A stretch of DNA of 64,000 bases, taken from NCBI GenBank assembly GCA_030447865.1, contig JAUJOD010000004.1:62001-126000 (forward strand), in the 5' to 3' direction. The notes beneath the pieces are model-generated. The model ran no database searches and was not told where the DNA came from. It saw only the letters and a program-made list of their open reading frames with translations. Within the stretch, counting starts at the first letter, position 1; every line of letters begins with the position of its first letter. The DNA comes from Nocardioidaceae bacterium (GTDB lineage Bacteria > Actinomycetota > Actinomycetes > Propionibacteriales > Nocardioidaceae). This document shows positions 44,591-53,772 of this stretch, one piece after another. The translations under genes and the position numbers were made by a program.

Positions 44591-45574
44591 TCAGTCAGAA
44601 CCTTCGGACGGAGGGGTAGTGCCGAGACTTTGGCGAAGGGCCTGCAAGAGTTCAGTTGCCTCATCAATCTGGTCGAGCACCTTGGGGTCGCCCCGCAGTT
44701 GTTGCACTTGGGTCCACGGCATCTGCCGGATGGCCTGCGTGGCGGCTGCCAATTCGTCGACCGGCCCCTTCCGTGAAGGGCTACCTCCCGCAAGTCGCAT
44801 CATTGCGGAATCGAGCGTCGAGTCTGGGTCCTCAAGAAAGTGCGACCGTGCGACGGGGTCCCGAAGGATCATCCTAAGTTGGCGAATGTCCTTTGAGTTC
44901 GTGATCAGTCGCCGGCTCACCTTCGAGGTCACCACGTCGACGACGGAAGGAGTGATGAGCGCTTTGCTCACCCCGTTCAGCTCGCGGGCCCAAGTGATCG
45001 CCGAGGCGGCCTCTGGGAGATTCTCGAAGCGCTCGGAAAGCTCGAAGATTTGGACTAGGCGGTCGAGCTCTCGCACCGTGATGCCGAGGATGTTGGCAGC
45101 GCTGGCGCGGCCGACGAGTTCGACCAGCCGGCAGGCCACCATCTCCTTCTCCTTGGCGTCCCACTCTTTGCGCTGGCGATGGATATAAATCCAGGCGCGC
45201 AGTCGTTCCTCGTCGGTCAGGACGCGGTCGGTGACCTCAGCTGGAAGCTGCCGATACTCGTCCTTTCCTTCGTCCACAAGTGCCCGCGAGTTCGTCCACC
45301 GGCGCTCACCGTCGATGATTCGAAACTTTCCGGGGAGGTCGGGATGGGGTTCAACCAGCAGCGGTTCGAACAGCCCGCTATTTGCTTCGATCTGGCGCTG
45401 CAGCTCCTCGTCTGCCTTGCTGCCCAGCCGAGGCTGGCGTTCATTTGCCACGAGCTCGTCGACATCGAGGAGCAGGCGGCGCGTTCGGAGCACCGTCGAA
45501 CCGAGGCGGCGCTCCTGAAAGCCCGCAACCGACGCCCGCGCGTCGGCTCTGAGCCCTGGCTCGGGCTGGCTCAT
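44591..45574 (-). CDS. ParB-like nuclease-fold protein
   Basis: The 327-residue protein begins with a ParB N-terminal domain: LLLDVDELVANERQPR, then LFEPLLVEPHPDLPGKFRIIDGERRW with the GERRW box. A helical HTH-like middle follows (ASAANILGITVRELDRLV) with a C-terminal helical region. Its start overlaps the DUF2130 gene stop (ATGA). The box II differs from chromosomal ParB (GxRR), and there is no ParA partner beside it, so it is more likely an effector or regulator tied to the DUF2130 protein than a partition factor. Confidence 0.8.
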   Translation of the reverse strand: MSQPEPGLRADARASVAGFQERRLGSTVLRTRRLLLDVDELVANERQPRLGSKADEELQRQIEANSGLFEPLLVEPHPDLPGKFRIIDGERRWTNSRALVDEGKDEYRQLPAEVTDRVLTDEERLRAWIYIHRQRKEWDAKEKEMVACRLVELVGRASAANILGITVRELDRLVQIFELSERFENLPEAASAITWARELNGVSKALITPSVVDVVTSKVSRRLITNSKDIRQLRMILRDPVARSHFLEDPDSTLDSAMMRLAGGSPSRKGPVDELAAATQAIRQMPWTQVQQLRGDPKVLDQIDEATELLQALRQSLGTTPPSEGSD

Positions 45575-46755
45575 TTGGCCTTCTTCAGAGGGACAACGGG
45601 CGCCGTCACGATTCGGTCGATTTCTGCGGCGAGCGTGGCCTGCGCCTGCTCCGATGCTCTGATGAGCTCGCCACGCTTCCTCCAGGTGGTGTCGTGTGTC
45701 CGCTTCTCCTTGACCTCGAGGTCAAGCATGTCCTCGGTAATGACGTTCATCTGCGAGAACAGCTGGCTGCAACGCTCGGAGGTGACGAAGTCGTACAAGG
45801 CAGCCATCTTCTCCGTCCTCGCGTGGTCACTGAGTCGCATGGTGGCGAGGTGGATCAAGTGCTTACGCAAGATGTGGACGAGGGCGACAACGCGTGCCGG
45901 GTTCGCGACAACAACGCCGTCCTGGATGTCAAGCTGGCGGTTGCCGGCGGGGAATACTGCACTGGCGAGGATCGCGTGGTCGGCCTTGGCCGCGAGCTGG
46001 TCGCTATGCAACTTGGTGACGTAGTCGTTCCGCCACGCGGTGCGGTTCTTTGAGTCGTACACGATGGTTCCGCACGCCCGCCCGGAGTCCATGACCCTAT
46101 GCACGATGTCCGCGCCTGGAGTGCCACGCTTCACACGCTGGATGTCATCGCCGACAAAGTTGCGCTTGAGCTCCTCGAGCAGATCGACCTCCGCGCCCTC
46201 GCCGAGCTCGTCGGCAGTCCTCTTCTGCAGTTGGCGTTGCACTCTTGCGAGTTGCTCCTCCAGCTTCTGACCCTCCTGGAACGCTCGAGCCTTTTCGGCA
46301 TTCAACTCGTGAAGACGGTGTTGCTCAAGCGCTTCGCGCTGCTCGCCCAAACGCGTCGTCATGACGCGCTCATTCTCGGCGCGGACCTGCGCAAGCTCGT
46401 TCCTGGCCTGCTGTTTCGCCTCGACCGCTGCCTGGAGCTCGGCGGCGTACTTCTCGGCGGCCGAGCCCTCGGCGGCGACCACGGAGGCCGCGGCCTCTTG
46501 CCGGATGCGGGTGATGGCAGCGACGTTGTCGCGCCCCATTCGGGTGATCTCGGCCTGATGTGCTGTCGCTGCGGCAGCCAGTTTCGTGTCCATCTCTTCG
46601 TTCAGCTTGCGTTCGATGGCCCGAGTCTGGGCACGCTCGTTTGCCTGGATGCGCTTACGGATCTCGGCGAGCTGCTCGTGCGGGATGACCTGCCCGCACC
46701 ACGGGCAGCTCTCCTCGAACGGGGGCATGGCCTGAGGTGAAGCAGCAGTGCCCAC
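45571..46755 (-). CDS. DUF2130 coiled-coil protein, probable PD-(D/E)xK-fold nuclease
   Basis: A 394-residue protein from GTG 46755, chosen because AGGAG lies five bases before it. Parts: an N-terminal Cys pair (CPWCGQ), a long alanine/glutamate-rich coiled coil (about 30-200), then a DUF2130 domain with NFVGDDIQRVKRGTPGAD and CGTIVYDSKNRTAWRNDYVTKL. The YDSK with following K/D residues and AKADHAILASAVFP fits the restriction-endonuclease-like fold assigned to this family. The ATGA overlap with the ParB-like gene makes a two-gene unit. A defence or DNA-maintenance role is inference; no experimental function is known to me. Confidence 0.72.
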   Translation of the reverse strand: MGTAASPQAMPPFEESCPWCGQVIPHEQLAEIRKRIQANERAQTRAIERKLNEEMDTKLAAAATAHQAEITRMGRDNVAAITRIRQEAAASVVAAEGSAAEKYAAELQAAVEAKQQARNELAQVRAENERVMTTRLGEQREALEQHRLHELNAEKARAFQEGQKLEEQLARVQRQLQKRTADELGEGAEVDLLEELKRNFVGDDIQRVKRGTPGADIVHRVMDSGRACGTIVYDSKNRTAWRNDYVTKLHSDQLAAKADHAILASAVFPAGNRQLDIQDGVVVANPARVVALVHILRKHLIHLATMRLSDHARTEKMAALYDFVTSERCSQLFSQMNVITEDMLDLEVKEKRTHDTTWRKRGELIRASEQAQATLAAEIDRIVTAPVVPLKKAK

Positions 46756-47086
46756 TATCGCTCCTATTAGGTCCTATTGACTCCTGGAGACAAGAATGGC
46801 AGTCGTACTCGGGGATGTCAACCCGACCGGCGCAGCGGTGCCCCGGCTGCCCCTGGGGGTGGCCAGGTAGGGAGCGTTCCTGGGCAGGTGCGCTTGAGGG
46901 GACGCCCGCAGAATTTGCTGGGAGCCGTGAGGAGGGGCACACATTGCGTCGCTCTAGGGAACAATTGGCGCACTATTTGGGCGGTTGGTCGCACCGGCGG
47001 GCTATCGGGGGCTATCCCATATAGGGGTGGCGTGATTCAACCCAGCGTGGCCACACGTCCTCGCCCATGCTCATTAACCCCGGTAC
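46756..47086 (-). promoter_or_regulatory. promoter/operator region of the DUF2130-ParB operon
   Basis: This holds no gene. On the minus strand, just before the GTG at 46755, the motif AATAGGA occurs twice ten bases apart (plus-strand TCCTATT at 46762-46768 and 46772-46778), the proximal copy overlapping the ribosome site. One helical turn spacing suggests an operator. Near 46998-47012 GGCTATC is repeated (GGGCTATCGGGGGCTATC). The wall-hydrolase gene of the T4SS ends at the right border. Confidence 0.4.
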
Positions 47087-48169
47087 TCAGGTCGGCGAAT
47101 GCATGTCACCGACGTGCTCGCGGAGCCAGATTGTGGGGTTAACCGGGTCTTCGTAAATGCTGCCTCCTTGGGGGTGAACCTCGAAGTGGAGGTGGCAGCC
47201 GTGCGAGTTGCCGAGGTCACCGACCTCACCGATCGGCTGACCACCGCGCACAACGCTGCCGTCGGGGACGAGTACCCGACGCATGTGGGCGTACCAGGTG
47301 GCTAGCTGCCCCGGACCGGTGGACACCTTGACCAACCATGGCCCGGCCCAGGACTCGACGGTGTCGATCTCGACGGTTCCTGACGTGCCGGCGAGCACGG
47401 GGGTGCCGCAGGCGACCGAGAAGTCCGTGCCGGTGTGCCAGCTCGACCAGCTGGAGCCGGTGTCGCCAAAGTTCATCTGGTCGACGTAGCCGGACCCTGC
47501 TGGGACCGGGAAGAAGACGGTTGTGTCGCCCGGCAATGATGCGCAGTTCGTCGAGACGCCGAAGATGCCGCCGCCGAGGTCGGCGAGCAGCCGTCGAGCG
47601 AGCGGTTCGTCATCGGCGTAGGCGTCGGGATAGGCGGAGTGCTGGACCAGTTGGGCGGCCACCGCGACCGGCAGCTTTTGCCAATCGGGCACTTGTGCCA
47701 GCGCGTTGAAGAAGAGGCCAGCCGACGTAGCGGGATCCATGAGGTCACGCATGGACCCCCACCATGGCCACTGCTGCTGAAAGATTCCGAGGCTGCCATG
47801 GTCACTGCCAACTGCCTTGTGCGGCAGTCGCAGGGAGGCTGCAACCCCCTCTTGATCGGCTGCGAGGTCACCTCCCAGACCGTCGTTGGCGTAGATGCGG
47901 AGCCGGGACTCCTGCAACGCCGTGGAGAGTGCGACGACGATGCCCTGGTCGGCGAACCCGCGAGCGCGACCGACCTGGATGATCGTGGCGGCGTGGCCCA
48001 GCTGAGTGGCATCGAGCTGGGCGGCCATCGAGGTGGAGGGGCTTACCGTCCCGTCAACGGACTCAACGCAGGTATGAGCGACCGACTCGGCCCCGCCGCT
48101 CATCACCATCAGCGGAAAGGCGGCGAGGAAGGCACCTGCCATGACTGCCCCGGCGGTCACTGCGTTCAT
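47087..48169 (-). CDS. T4SS cell-wall hydrolase: lysozyme-like plus M23 endopeptidase
   Basis: A 360-residue exported protein: signal-like N-terminus (NAVTAGAVMAGAFLAAFPLMVMSGG), a lysozyme-like domain (about 55-190) with ALSTALQESRL (candidate catalytic Glu) and GSLGIFQQQWPWWG, then an M23 domain with HTGTDFSVACGTPV (HxxxD), WYAHM and SHGCHLHFEV (HxH zinc ligands). Together these cut glycan and peptide bonds to open peptidoglycan for the conjugation channel, combining VirB1 and peptidase roles. I start at ATG 48169, ten bases after AAGGTG; an in-frame GTG at 48181 is possible. It is the last gene of the T4SS operon. Confidence 0.85.
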   Translation of the reverse strand: MNAVTAGAVMAGAFLAAFPLMVMSGGAESVAHTCVESVDGTVSPSTSMAAQLDATQLGHAATIIQVGRARGFADQGIVVALSTALQESRLRIYANDGLGGDLAADQEGVAASLRLPHKAVGSDHGSLGIFQQQWPWWGSMRDLMDPATSAGLFFNALAQVPDWQKLPVAVAAQLVQHSAYPDAYADDEPLARRLLADLGGGIFGVSTNCASLPGDTTVFFPVPAGSGYVDQMNFGDTGSSWSSWHTGTDFSVACGTPVLAGTSGTVEIDTVESWAGPWLVKVSTGPGQLATWYAHMRRVLVPDGSVVRGGQPIGEVGDLGNSHGCHLHFEVHPQGGSIYEDPVNPTIWLREHVGDMHSPT

Positions 48170-48190
48170 GTATCGACACACCTTGGCAGT

Positions 48191-49726
48191 TCAGGCGATC
48201 CGGAGGGCTTCGTTGGTGTAGGTCAGATCTCGTTCGAGCGGAGTCAACCGGCACTCGACTTTGAACTGGCGTTCCCCGACCGTCCAGAGCGCGCGACCCT
48301 TGCCGCCCATGGCCCAGCCGGTCACCAGTTGCTGGGCGACCGCGTTAAGCCCGAGCAGATCGGCGAGCTCGTCGGCCACGGCCTTGTCCTGGCCATGCAG
48401 GACTCGGATGTCTGCGAGGTGGAGTAGGTCTTTGGCGATTGCGACGGCCTGGCTGTCCGCAGCGCCGGCCGAGAGCGGGTCGGACGGTTTGTGGTAGACG
48501 ACGAGTTGGACGTCGCCGACGTGCCGGGACAGCCGCAGGTTGGAATCGAGGGTCTTGACGGGCTCGAGACCGAGGCGCATCTGCTTCCAAGTCTCATCCC
48601 GTACGACGATGCGTACGTCGCCGCGCTCGGCAATCTCTCGCATGCCCTGTCCCCACGAGTTCAAGCACAGCAATGCGATCCCGACGGCTCCGTCGCCGGA
48701 CTTGTCGAGCCGCGACAAGGACAGCGACTGGATCGGTGCGCGCCAGTCCGGCTTTATGGTGGTGGGTTCGTCGAAGAGACCCTGCAGATGGCCTTTCACG
48801 AGTGCACCGAGGGCATCCCGCAACGTTCGAGTCTCGTCGTAGAACTGTCTCGGTGAGGCGAACCGGCACTCGTTAACCAGTTGGTCAGTGGGTTCGTCCA
48901 AGGCCGCCCACAGTTGGGGGACGGTGACTTCCCGCAGTCGGGTGCCGCCGTGCGTGAAGCCAGTAAGGAATCTCAGGGCGCTAGATACGGCGGTTTCGTC
49001 GCTAGGCCCGAACGGTACGGACTCGCTGCCGATCTTCTGTGAGCCGACCAAGCCGCGAATCAGCATTAGCCAGCGGTGAAAGACGATCGAGGCACGACGT
49101 GATGCCTCGGCAGCGTCGAGGCGCTCCCAACCACCGCCTAACGGCCCAATGTCGAGCGGGTTGACTCTGGCGGGCAGGCCATGGCCGATGGCGAACGGCT
49201 CGACGCCGAGCGCTAGGCACAAGCCTTCGTACTCGTCCTTGGTGTCGCCGAGGATGAGGACCCGGTAGCCGAAATCCATCATCCGCAGACAGAAGATCTT
49301 GACGGTGGCGGACTTTCCTCTGCCGGGCTTGCCGAAGACGAACATGTTGGGGTTTGTCACGCCGATCGCGTCGTCCTTCACCCAGCCCAGCGGGTCGCAG
49401 TAGAACGCTCCCCCGGAGAGCAGATCGATGCCCATCTGCGCTCCTGTCGGCGGGAGCCCTTGGGCGGCGGTCAGCGGCCAGAGCACGGGCGCCTGCTCCG
49501 ACGTCATCCGCCACATCGACAGTGGGGCCAGTGCGGGTGCCCATCCCGTCCCGCGGGCGCGGCGGCCTCGCGCGGAAACGAACTGGGTGAAGAGCCGGTC
49601 GTCGTCCAGTTGCACAGGGACTGCGGGTCGGGCCTGGAGTCCGGCTCCCATGTCGCTCAACAGGCCCGCGACGGACCGCGACGCCTGGGCGTGGCCTTGC
49701 CGGGACCGCCGGCCGCCGTGGCTCAT
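48191..49726 (-). CDS. VirB4/TraC-like conjugation ATPase
   Basis: The 511-residue ATPase has Walker A VFGKPGRGKSATVK (about 130), LILGDTKDEYEGL, Walker B RIVVRDETWKQM and a final HGQDKAVADELADLLGL. It powers substrate transfer or pilus assembly in the T4SS. It is shorter than VirB4 because the N-terminal domain is apparently supplied by the overlapping upstream SCO6880-like protein (ATGA at 49723-49726). Confidence 0.85.
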   Translation of the reverse strand: MSHGGRRSRQGHAQASRSVAGLLSDMGAGLQARPAVPVQLDDDRLFTQFVSARGRRARGTGWAPALAPLSMWRMTSEQAPVLWPLTAAQGLPPTGAQMGIDLLSGGAFYCDPLGWVKDDAIGVTNPNMFVFGKPGRGKSATVKIFCLRMMDFGYRVLILGDTKDEYEGLCLALGVEPFAIGHGLPARVNPLDIGPLGGGWERLDAAEASRRASIVFHRWLMLIRGLVGSQKIGSESVPFGPSDETAVSSALRFLTGFTHGGTRLREVTVPQLWAALDEPTDQLVNECRFASPRQFYDETRTLRDALGALVKGHLQGLFDEPTTIKPDWRAPIQSLSLSRLDKSGDGAVGIALLCLNSWGQGMREIAERGDVRIVVRDETWKQMRLGLEPVKTLDSNLRLSRHVGDVQLVVYHKPSDPLSAGAADSQAVAIAKDLLHLADIRVLHGQDKAVADELADLLGLNAVAQQLVTGWAMGGKGRALWTVGERQFKVECRLTPLERDLTYTNEALRIA

Positions 49727-51234
49727 TGTCGTCCTCGACGCTTCGGGACACCGACACCCAGCGGGATGGTGGCGGCGGCGAACGCCGAGTCCTGGGCGCC
49801 GTCGAGCCGCTGCGGAACGTAGCCGGCGAGTCGCACAGAGGCGTCCAGTCTTCTGCTGAATTCACCGATAGGCCAGTCGGCTGGGACGGTCAACGACACT
49901 GCTGCGCAGGGTCGGACCAGCGAACGCCCGCGGGCGAGCTTCTCGTCATTCGCCTTGATTTGGGTGACCGCGCGCCGTTCCTTGGCCCGCTCCAGCCTTC
50001 CGGTGCGGCGCCGAAGCTCCGAGCCGGTGATTGCCGACAGCTCCTCCCGACCGGTGATGCGATCGGCGGCCTGGGCAGACACAGGCGTGAAGAACACCGT
50101 GAGAGAGCGGCGTTCACCGGCGGCGGACGGCACGAGTACCGGGGCCAGGGCTCCGAGGATCGCGCCCTGTTCGGGCAGCAAGATGGTGGCGGTGACGCTG
50201 GCCCAGTCCCCGTGGGTGTACTGCCGAAGTTCGCTCACCGCGCGGGTTGGTCCGGTGGCAGCCAACGGAACACCGGTCGCGACTTTGGGGTTGGTGCGTC
50301 GGGCGATGTCGGCGCCGACGAGGGTCGCTCGGTCCCCGGGCTCGAATCCAGTGCGGATCGCGACGGCGAGCGCTGGCGAGTCGAGCCAGGTCACCCGATT
50401 GCAGCCCATCGGCCCGAGAAGCCGGGCTTCGATCTCGCTCAAAGCTCCATACAACACACGGGCCCGTCCCGCGACGCCGCCGCCGGCTCGCTTAGCGGCT
50501 CGCCCGATCCGATCCTCGCCGACGACGACGGTCACGAACGCCTCACTTCGTACCGAGGCGGGCATTAGCTGTTGAGTGAGCTGATCGTTGACCTGCCGGG
50601 CGAGCGCGGGTCCGCCCACTCTGCGGTGGGAGCGGACCCAGTGTTCTCTTTCTGCGCCGTCGTCTGGGACGGTCCGCACCTGAATCGCCACCACGTCGAC
50701 CAGTTCCGTCCGGGTCGCCGCCTCGCAGAGCTCGGCGAGCCCCGCGCCCATCCGGTCGCGCGTATCGGCTTCGGTGAGCCCGAGGCCCGGGTGTTCGATC
50801 CGGGCGGTCGCAGCCCAGGTCCGCCGTGCGTGGTGCTGGATCACCGCGACCCGACTCATCGAGGGCCCGTACGGCGGTCCGTCGTGGATCTGCACACCGG
50901 CGAGAACGCCGGGAAGGTCCGCCGCGTCGAGGTCGCCTGCGACTCCAGCGGCCACCTGCGACTGCCAATGAGTCCAGCCCATCAGTCCTCCCCATGCGTG
51001 TGCCATCAACAACCCGAGCCACTGCGCGGCCGACCAGCCCCGTACCGGCACCACAACCAGCAAGCCGACCAGTCCCCATAGCGGCAGCCACAGCGCCAGC
51101 CAGCCCCAACGGGACCCGTTGACCGCCACCCACACCGGGATTCCGGAGACAACCAGCAGCATCAGTTGGACACCGGTCAGGCCGAAGAACCAGCCGGTCC
51201 GGTCCCGCATGTAGTCCCCGTACGTCGCACTCAT
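49723..51234 (-). CDS. SCO6880-family conjugation protein (VirB3/VirB4-N-like)
   Basis: This 503-residue protein has two adjacent hydrophobic helices near residues 17-65 (GWFFGLTGVQLMLLVVSGIPVWVAV, WLALWLPLWGLVGLLVVVPV), then a long cytoplasmic domain with VAVIQHHARRTWAATARIEHPGL and RLDGAQDSAFAAATIPLG. That layout (VirB3-like anchor fused to a VirB4 N-terminal-like domain) is typical of SCO6880 proteins, always upstream of the VirB4-like ATPase in actinobacterial elements. The start follows the TrbL-like gene by 12 bases. Confidence 0.8.
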   Translation of the reverse strand: MSATYGDYMRDRTGWFFGLTGVQLMLLVVSGIPVWVAVNGSRWGWLALWLPLWGLVGLLVVVPVRGWSAAQWLGLLMAHAWGGLMGWTHWQSQVAAGVAGDLDAADLPGVLAGVQIHDGPPYGPSMSRVAVIQHHARRTWAATARIEHPGLGLTEADTRDRMGAGLAELCEAATRTELVDVVAIQVRTVPDDGAEREHWVRSHRRVGGPALARQVNDQLTQQLMPASVRSEAFVTVVVGEDRIGRAAKRAGGGVAGRARVLYGALSEIEARLLGPMGCNRVTWLDSPALAVAIRTGFEPGDRATLVGADIARRTNPKVATGVPLAATGPTRAVSELRQYTHGDWASVTATILLPEQGAILGALAPVLVPSAAGERRSLTVFFTPVSAQAADRITGREELSAITGSELRRRTGRLERAKERRAVTQIKANDEKLARGRSLVRPCAAVSLTVPADWPIGEFSRRLDASVRLAGYVPQRLDGAQDSAFAAATIPLGVGVPKRRGRQ

Positions 51235-51246
51235 CTGGGTCTCTTC

Positions 51247-52674
51247 TCAGACTTCGGCGGCGGCAGCCGCAGCGCCGGACCCTGTCGCAGCAGGGGCGGC
51301 GGCGGGGGGACCGGCTCCGGCTGGTGCCGCTGCCGGTCCCCCCGCCCTCGTGGGCGCGCCCAGCGTCGTGGTCGGCCGATCTGGAAGTGTCCCGCCTGGC
51401 ATGGGTGGTGGCGGTTCTCCGCCGGGTGGCGGTTCGTCCGCTCCGAATCCGGGACTTGTGTTCGATGCCTGCCTGCGGTTCTGGGAACGGTCGGGCACGG
51501 ACTGCGGATAGTACGGGTACTGGTGTCCGACTCCGGTGCCGCTGAGCACGTCACTGCCGACGCTGACAGCGCCCTGGGCGAGGGTGCCCATCCCTGCCAC
51601 AGCTGCGCCCGCTGCGGCGAATCGGCTCGTGGTCGTCGAATCCGCGCTCGCCTCGCCGGCCGAGCGGCCCGCACCGTCGTTGTGGCTGGCGGTCGAGCTG
51701 GCGCCTGTGGTACCGCCCGACAGCAGCCCGGAGACGCCGCCGTTGGCGGCCAAGGCGGTGCGCATCGCGGCGCCGCTGGAGGTGCCGGGTTCAACGAAGG
51801 CGAGAAGTCGGAACAGGATCAGCGGGCAGATCGCGCCGACCAGGATGAGAAGGCAGCCGACGACGGCCATCCCTACGGCCTTCGCGGTGTCCTCGCCAGC
51901 GCCGGACACGACCCCTTCGGCGATTTTCTGTCCCACCCCAAGCACCAGCGCGGCCAGTGGCGCGATCATCAGCGCGGCCACGAACCAGCGCAGGCTGCGC
52001 CAGAACCACGTTCTGCCCATCTCCGACATGAGCCCCCCGGCGGCGATCGGCGACGTCGCGGCCAGGAGCAGCAGCGCGGCCTCGCGAACCATCATGATGA
52101 GCAGATGAGCGATGGCGGCGGGCCAGATCAGCAACCACGCGCAGATGCCGAGCACTGTCGCGGTGGTGGTGTCTGTCACGTCCCGGGGCCACTCCGATCC
52201 GGGGGTGTATCCCGAGAATGCGTCGATCCCGAGTAATGCCTCCAGCAGGCCATGGGTCAGCCCGGACGCCGCCACCACCAGGGCACTGGCGACTCCGACA
52301 TACCCGAGCCAAACGGCACTGAACTGCGCTATCCCGATCATGACCCGTGACAGCGACTGGCCGTCGCGTTTGAAGGCCGCAACCCCGATCTGGGTGAACG
52401 CCATCACCAGCGCGACCATCAGGCCCAACCCGAACGTGTACGGATAGACGGCCTGCATGGGGCCATCGGCGGACAGGTCAGGAGAGGTGAAGGCATCCAC
52501 TCCTTTGAAAGCGAGACTCAGGATCCACAGCCCGGACGACCAGGCGGCCACCATCGCTGCGGTCCAGGTCTGCCCGACTGCCTCGGTGGCGGCGTCGCCT
52601 AGCCAGTTGAGCGGGTTCAGGTCCCCCCAGCCGAACATCGGCGGAGGTAGCGGGACAAGGGGCGGGCTATTCAT
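51247..52674 (-). CDS. TrbL/VirB6-like polytopic membrane protein
   Basis: 475 residues. The first 300 carry six or more membrane segments (for example YTFGLGLMVALVMAFTQIGV, VWLGYVGVASALVVAASG, VVGCLLILVGAICPLILFRLLAF). The last 170 are a Pro/Gly/Ala-rich, apparently disordered tail that ends in poly-Ala. A Trp-rich opening (MFGWGDLNPLNWLGDA) resembles TrbL-like proteins that form the inner-membrane channel. It overlaps the preceding gene by eight bases. Confidence 0.83.
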   Translation of the reverse strand: MNSPPLVPLPPPMFGWGDLNPLNWLGDAATEAVGQTWTAAMVAAWSSGLWILSLAFKGVDAFTSPDLSADGPMQAVYPYTFGLGLMVALVMAFTQIGVAAFKRDGQSLSRVMIGIAQFSAVWLGYVGVASALVVAASGLTHGLLEALLGIDAFSGYTPGSEWPRDVTDTTTATVLGICAWLLIWPAAIAHLLIMMVREAALLLLAATSPIAAGGLMSEMGRTWFWRSLRWFVAALMIAPLAALVLGVGQKIAEGVVSGAGEDTAKAVGMAVVGCLLILVGAICPLILFRLLAFVEPGTSSGAAMRTALAANGGVSGLLSGGTTGASSTASHNDGAGRSAGEASADSTTTSRFAAAGAAVAGMGTLAQGAVSVGSDVLSGTGVGHQYPYYPQSVPDRSQNRRQASNTSPGFGADEPPPGGEPPPPMPGGTLPDRPTTTLGAPTRAGGPAAAPAGAGPPAAAPAATGSGAAAAAAEV

Positions 52675-53467
52675 AGGTCAACGCCGAATAGCCCGCGCTG
52701 TAGGCGGCCTCGGTGCCCGGCCACACTGATGGCGGCTGCGCCGGCTCGGGCCCCGGACCGATCATCCACCGTCCGTCTGACCAGACCATCCGTTGGCAGT
52801 CCGCCGCAGCCACTCTGGCCGTGGTGGTCACGGTCGCAGTCACGACGAAGTCGACGCACGCGACCACGTATTCCGCGCCGAGGGTTCCCTTGACCAGTCC
52901 CATTTCAGGAGTGGCTGAGACCGTGAGCGAAGGCGACCCGGAGGCCGGCAGACCGGCCGAGGACAGCATTCCAGCGATGGCCTTCACGCCGGACCAGGAC
53001 TCCGCCGTAGGGCCGCCCGGGAGAGCCCAGTCTGTGATCACCGCCTGCGCACCAGGAACCGACGCGGACTGCAACGCCGCCTGATCGATCGCGATCAGCT
53101 GCGCCAAGGCCCCTTCCTCGGTCTTCGGGAAGCCCGTGGAGACGTCGGCGGCACCGAGCTCTTGGGCGCCCGGCAAGACCAGGACGTCGAACTGTTTTGT
53201 GGTCAGGGGGCCGGGGCGAGCGGCGTCTGGGGGTGCCGAGGGCATCGGCCGCTCGGCGAGAATGTCGCGCTGGTCTGAGGTGCCGGTGGGGACGGCTCCA
53301 GGTTGTGCCGACGATGGACCCCGCGTCGGCTGAAGTGTGTAGTAGATCGACAATCCGAGCCCCACCAGCAAGGCCAGCGCGCCGATCGCGCCGCCTACCA
53401 GGAGCAACAACAGCTTCTTGCGTCCCCAATCGGCGGGTTCGGCGACGCCTCGTCGTTGGCGAAGCAT
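52667..53467 (-). CDS. single-pass conjugal membrane protein (266 aa)
   Basis: The ATG at 53467 overlaps the previous stop by one base (TGATG). One membrane helix (KLLLLLVGGAIGALALLVGLGLSIYY) is followed by an extracytoplasmic domain with EEGALAQLIAIDQAALQSA and the closing motif MVWSDGRWMIGPGPEPAQPP. This resembles the conserved 'VirB8-like' position in actinobacterial T4SS operons, but I do not see enough to assign VirB8. The frame extends further upstream, where it only shadows the next gene. Confidence 0.72.
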   Translation of the reverse strand: MLRQRRGVAEPADWGRKKLLLLLVGGAIGALALLVGLGLSIYYTLQPTRGPSSAQPGAVPTGTSDQRDILAERPMPSAPPDAARPGPLTTKQFDVLVLPGAQELGAADVSTGFPKTEEGALAQLIAIDQAALQSASVPGAQAVITDWALPGGPTAESWSGVKAIAGMLSSAGLPASGSPSLTVSATPEMGLVKGTLGAEYVVACVDFVVTATVTTTARVAAADCQRMVWSDGRWMIGPGPEPAQPPSVWPGTEAAYSAGYSALTYE

Positions 53468-53772
53468 CAGCAACCCGCTCCGGTGATCCCCGTGACCACG
53501 GCGTAGATCGCGACGAACATGATCGCGCAGAGCACGGTGATCGCCAGGCCTATGGCGCCCACGCGGGAACCGTGCGGATGGGCGAACACCCGGCCGAGCA
53601 CGATGGCGCCGATAGAGACGAACCCAGAGATTGTGATCAGGGCCAGCGTGCCCCATTTGACCCAACCGAGAATCTGGTCGTCCCAAGCGTCCATGCCGGG
53701 AGGCGCCTCGGGGCACACATCTGCGACGGCGGTCGTGAACATGGCGATGTCAACGCCGCTGAGGAGATCCAT
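53467..53772 (-). CDS. small two-helix membrane protein, VirB2/TrbC-like
   Basis: The 101-residue protein has two hydrophobic helices (WGTLALITISGFVSIGAIVLG and AIGLAITVLCAIMFVAIYAVV) separated by a short basic loop (HPHGSR). This hairpin topology matches conjugative pilins. It starts one base inside the upstream ParA-like gene stop. A pilin role is inference from topology and position. Confidence 0.68.
   Translation of the reverse strand: MDLLSGVDIAMFTTAVADVCPEAPPGMDAWDDQILGWVKWGTLALITISGFVSIGAIVLGRVFAHPHGSRVGAIGLAITVLCAIMFVAIYAVVTGITGAGC

Noticed and set aside
44166-44591. Leftward 141-codon frame starting at the ParB-like stop
   Set aside because: Overlaps the well-supported 72-aa repeat protein by 166 bases and is Arg-rich without any motif; the junction TGATG made it tempting.
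44591-45574. Classical plasmid partition ParB
   Set aside because: No adjacent parA or parS-like palindromes; the gene is tied to DUF2130 instead.
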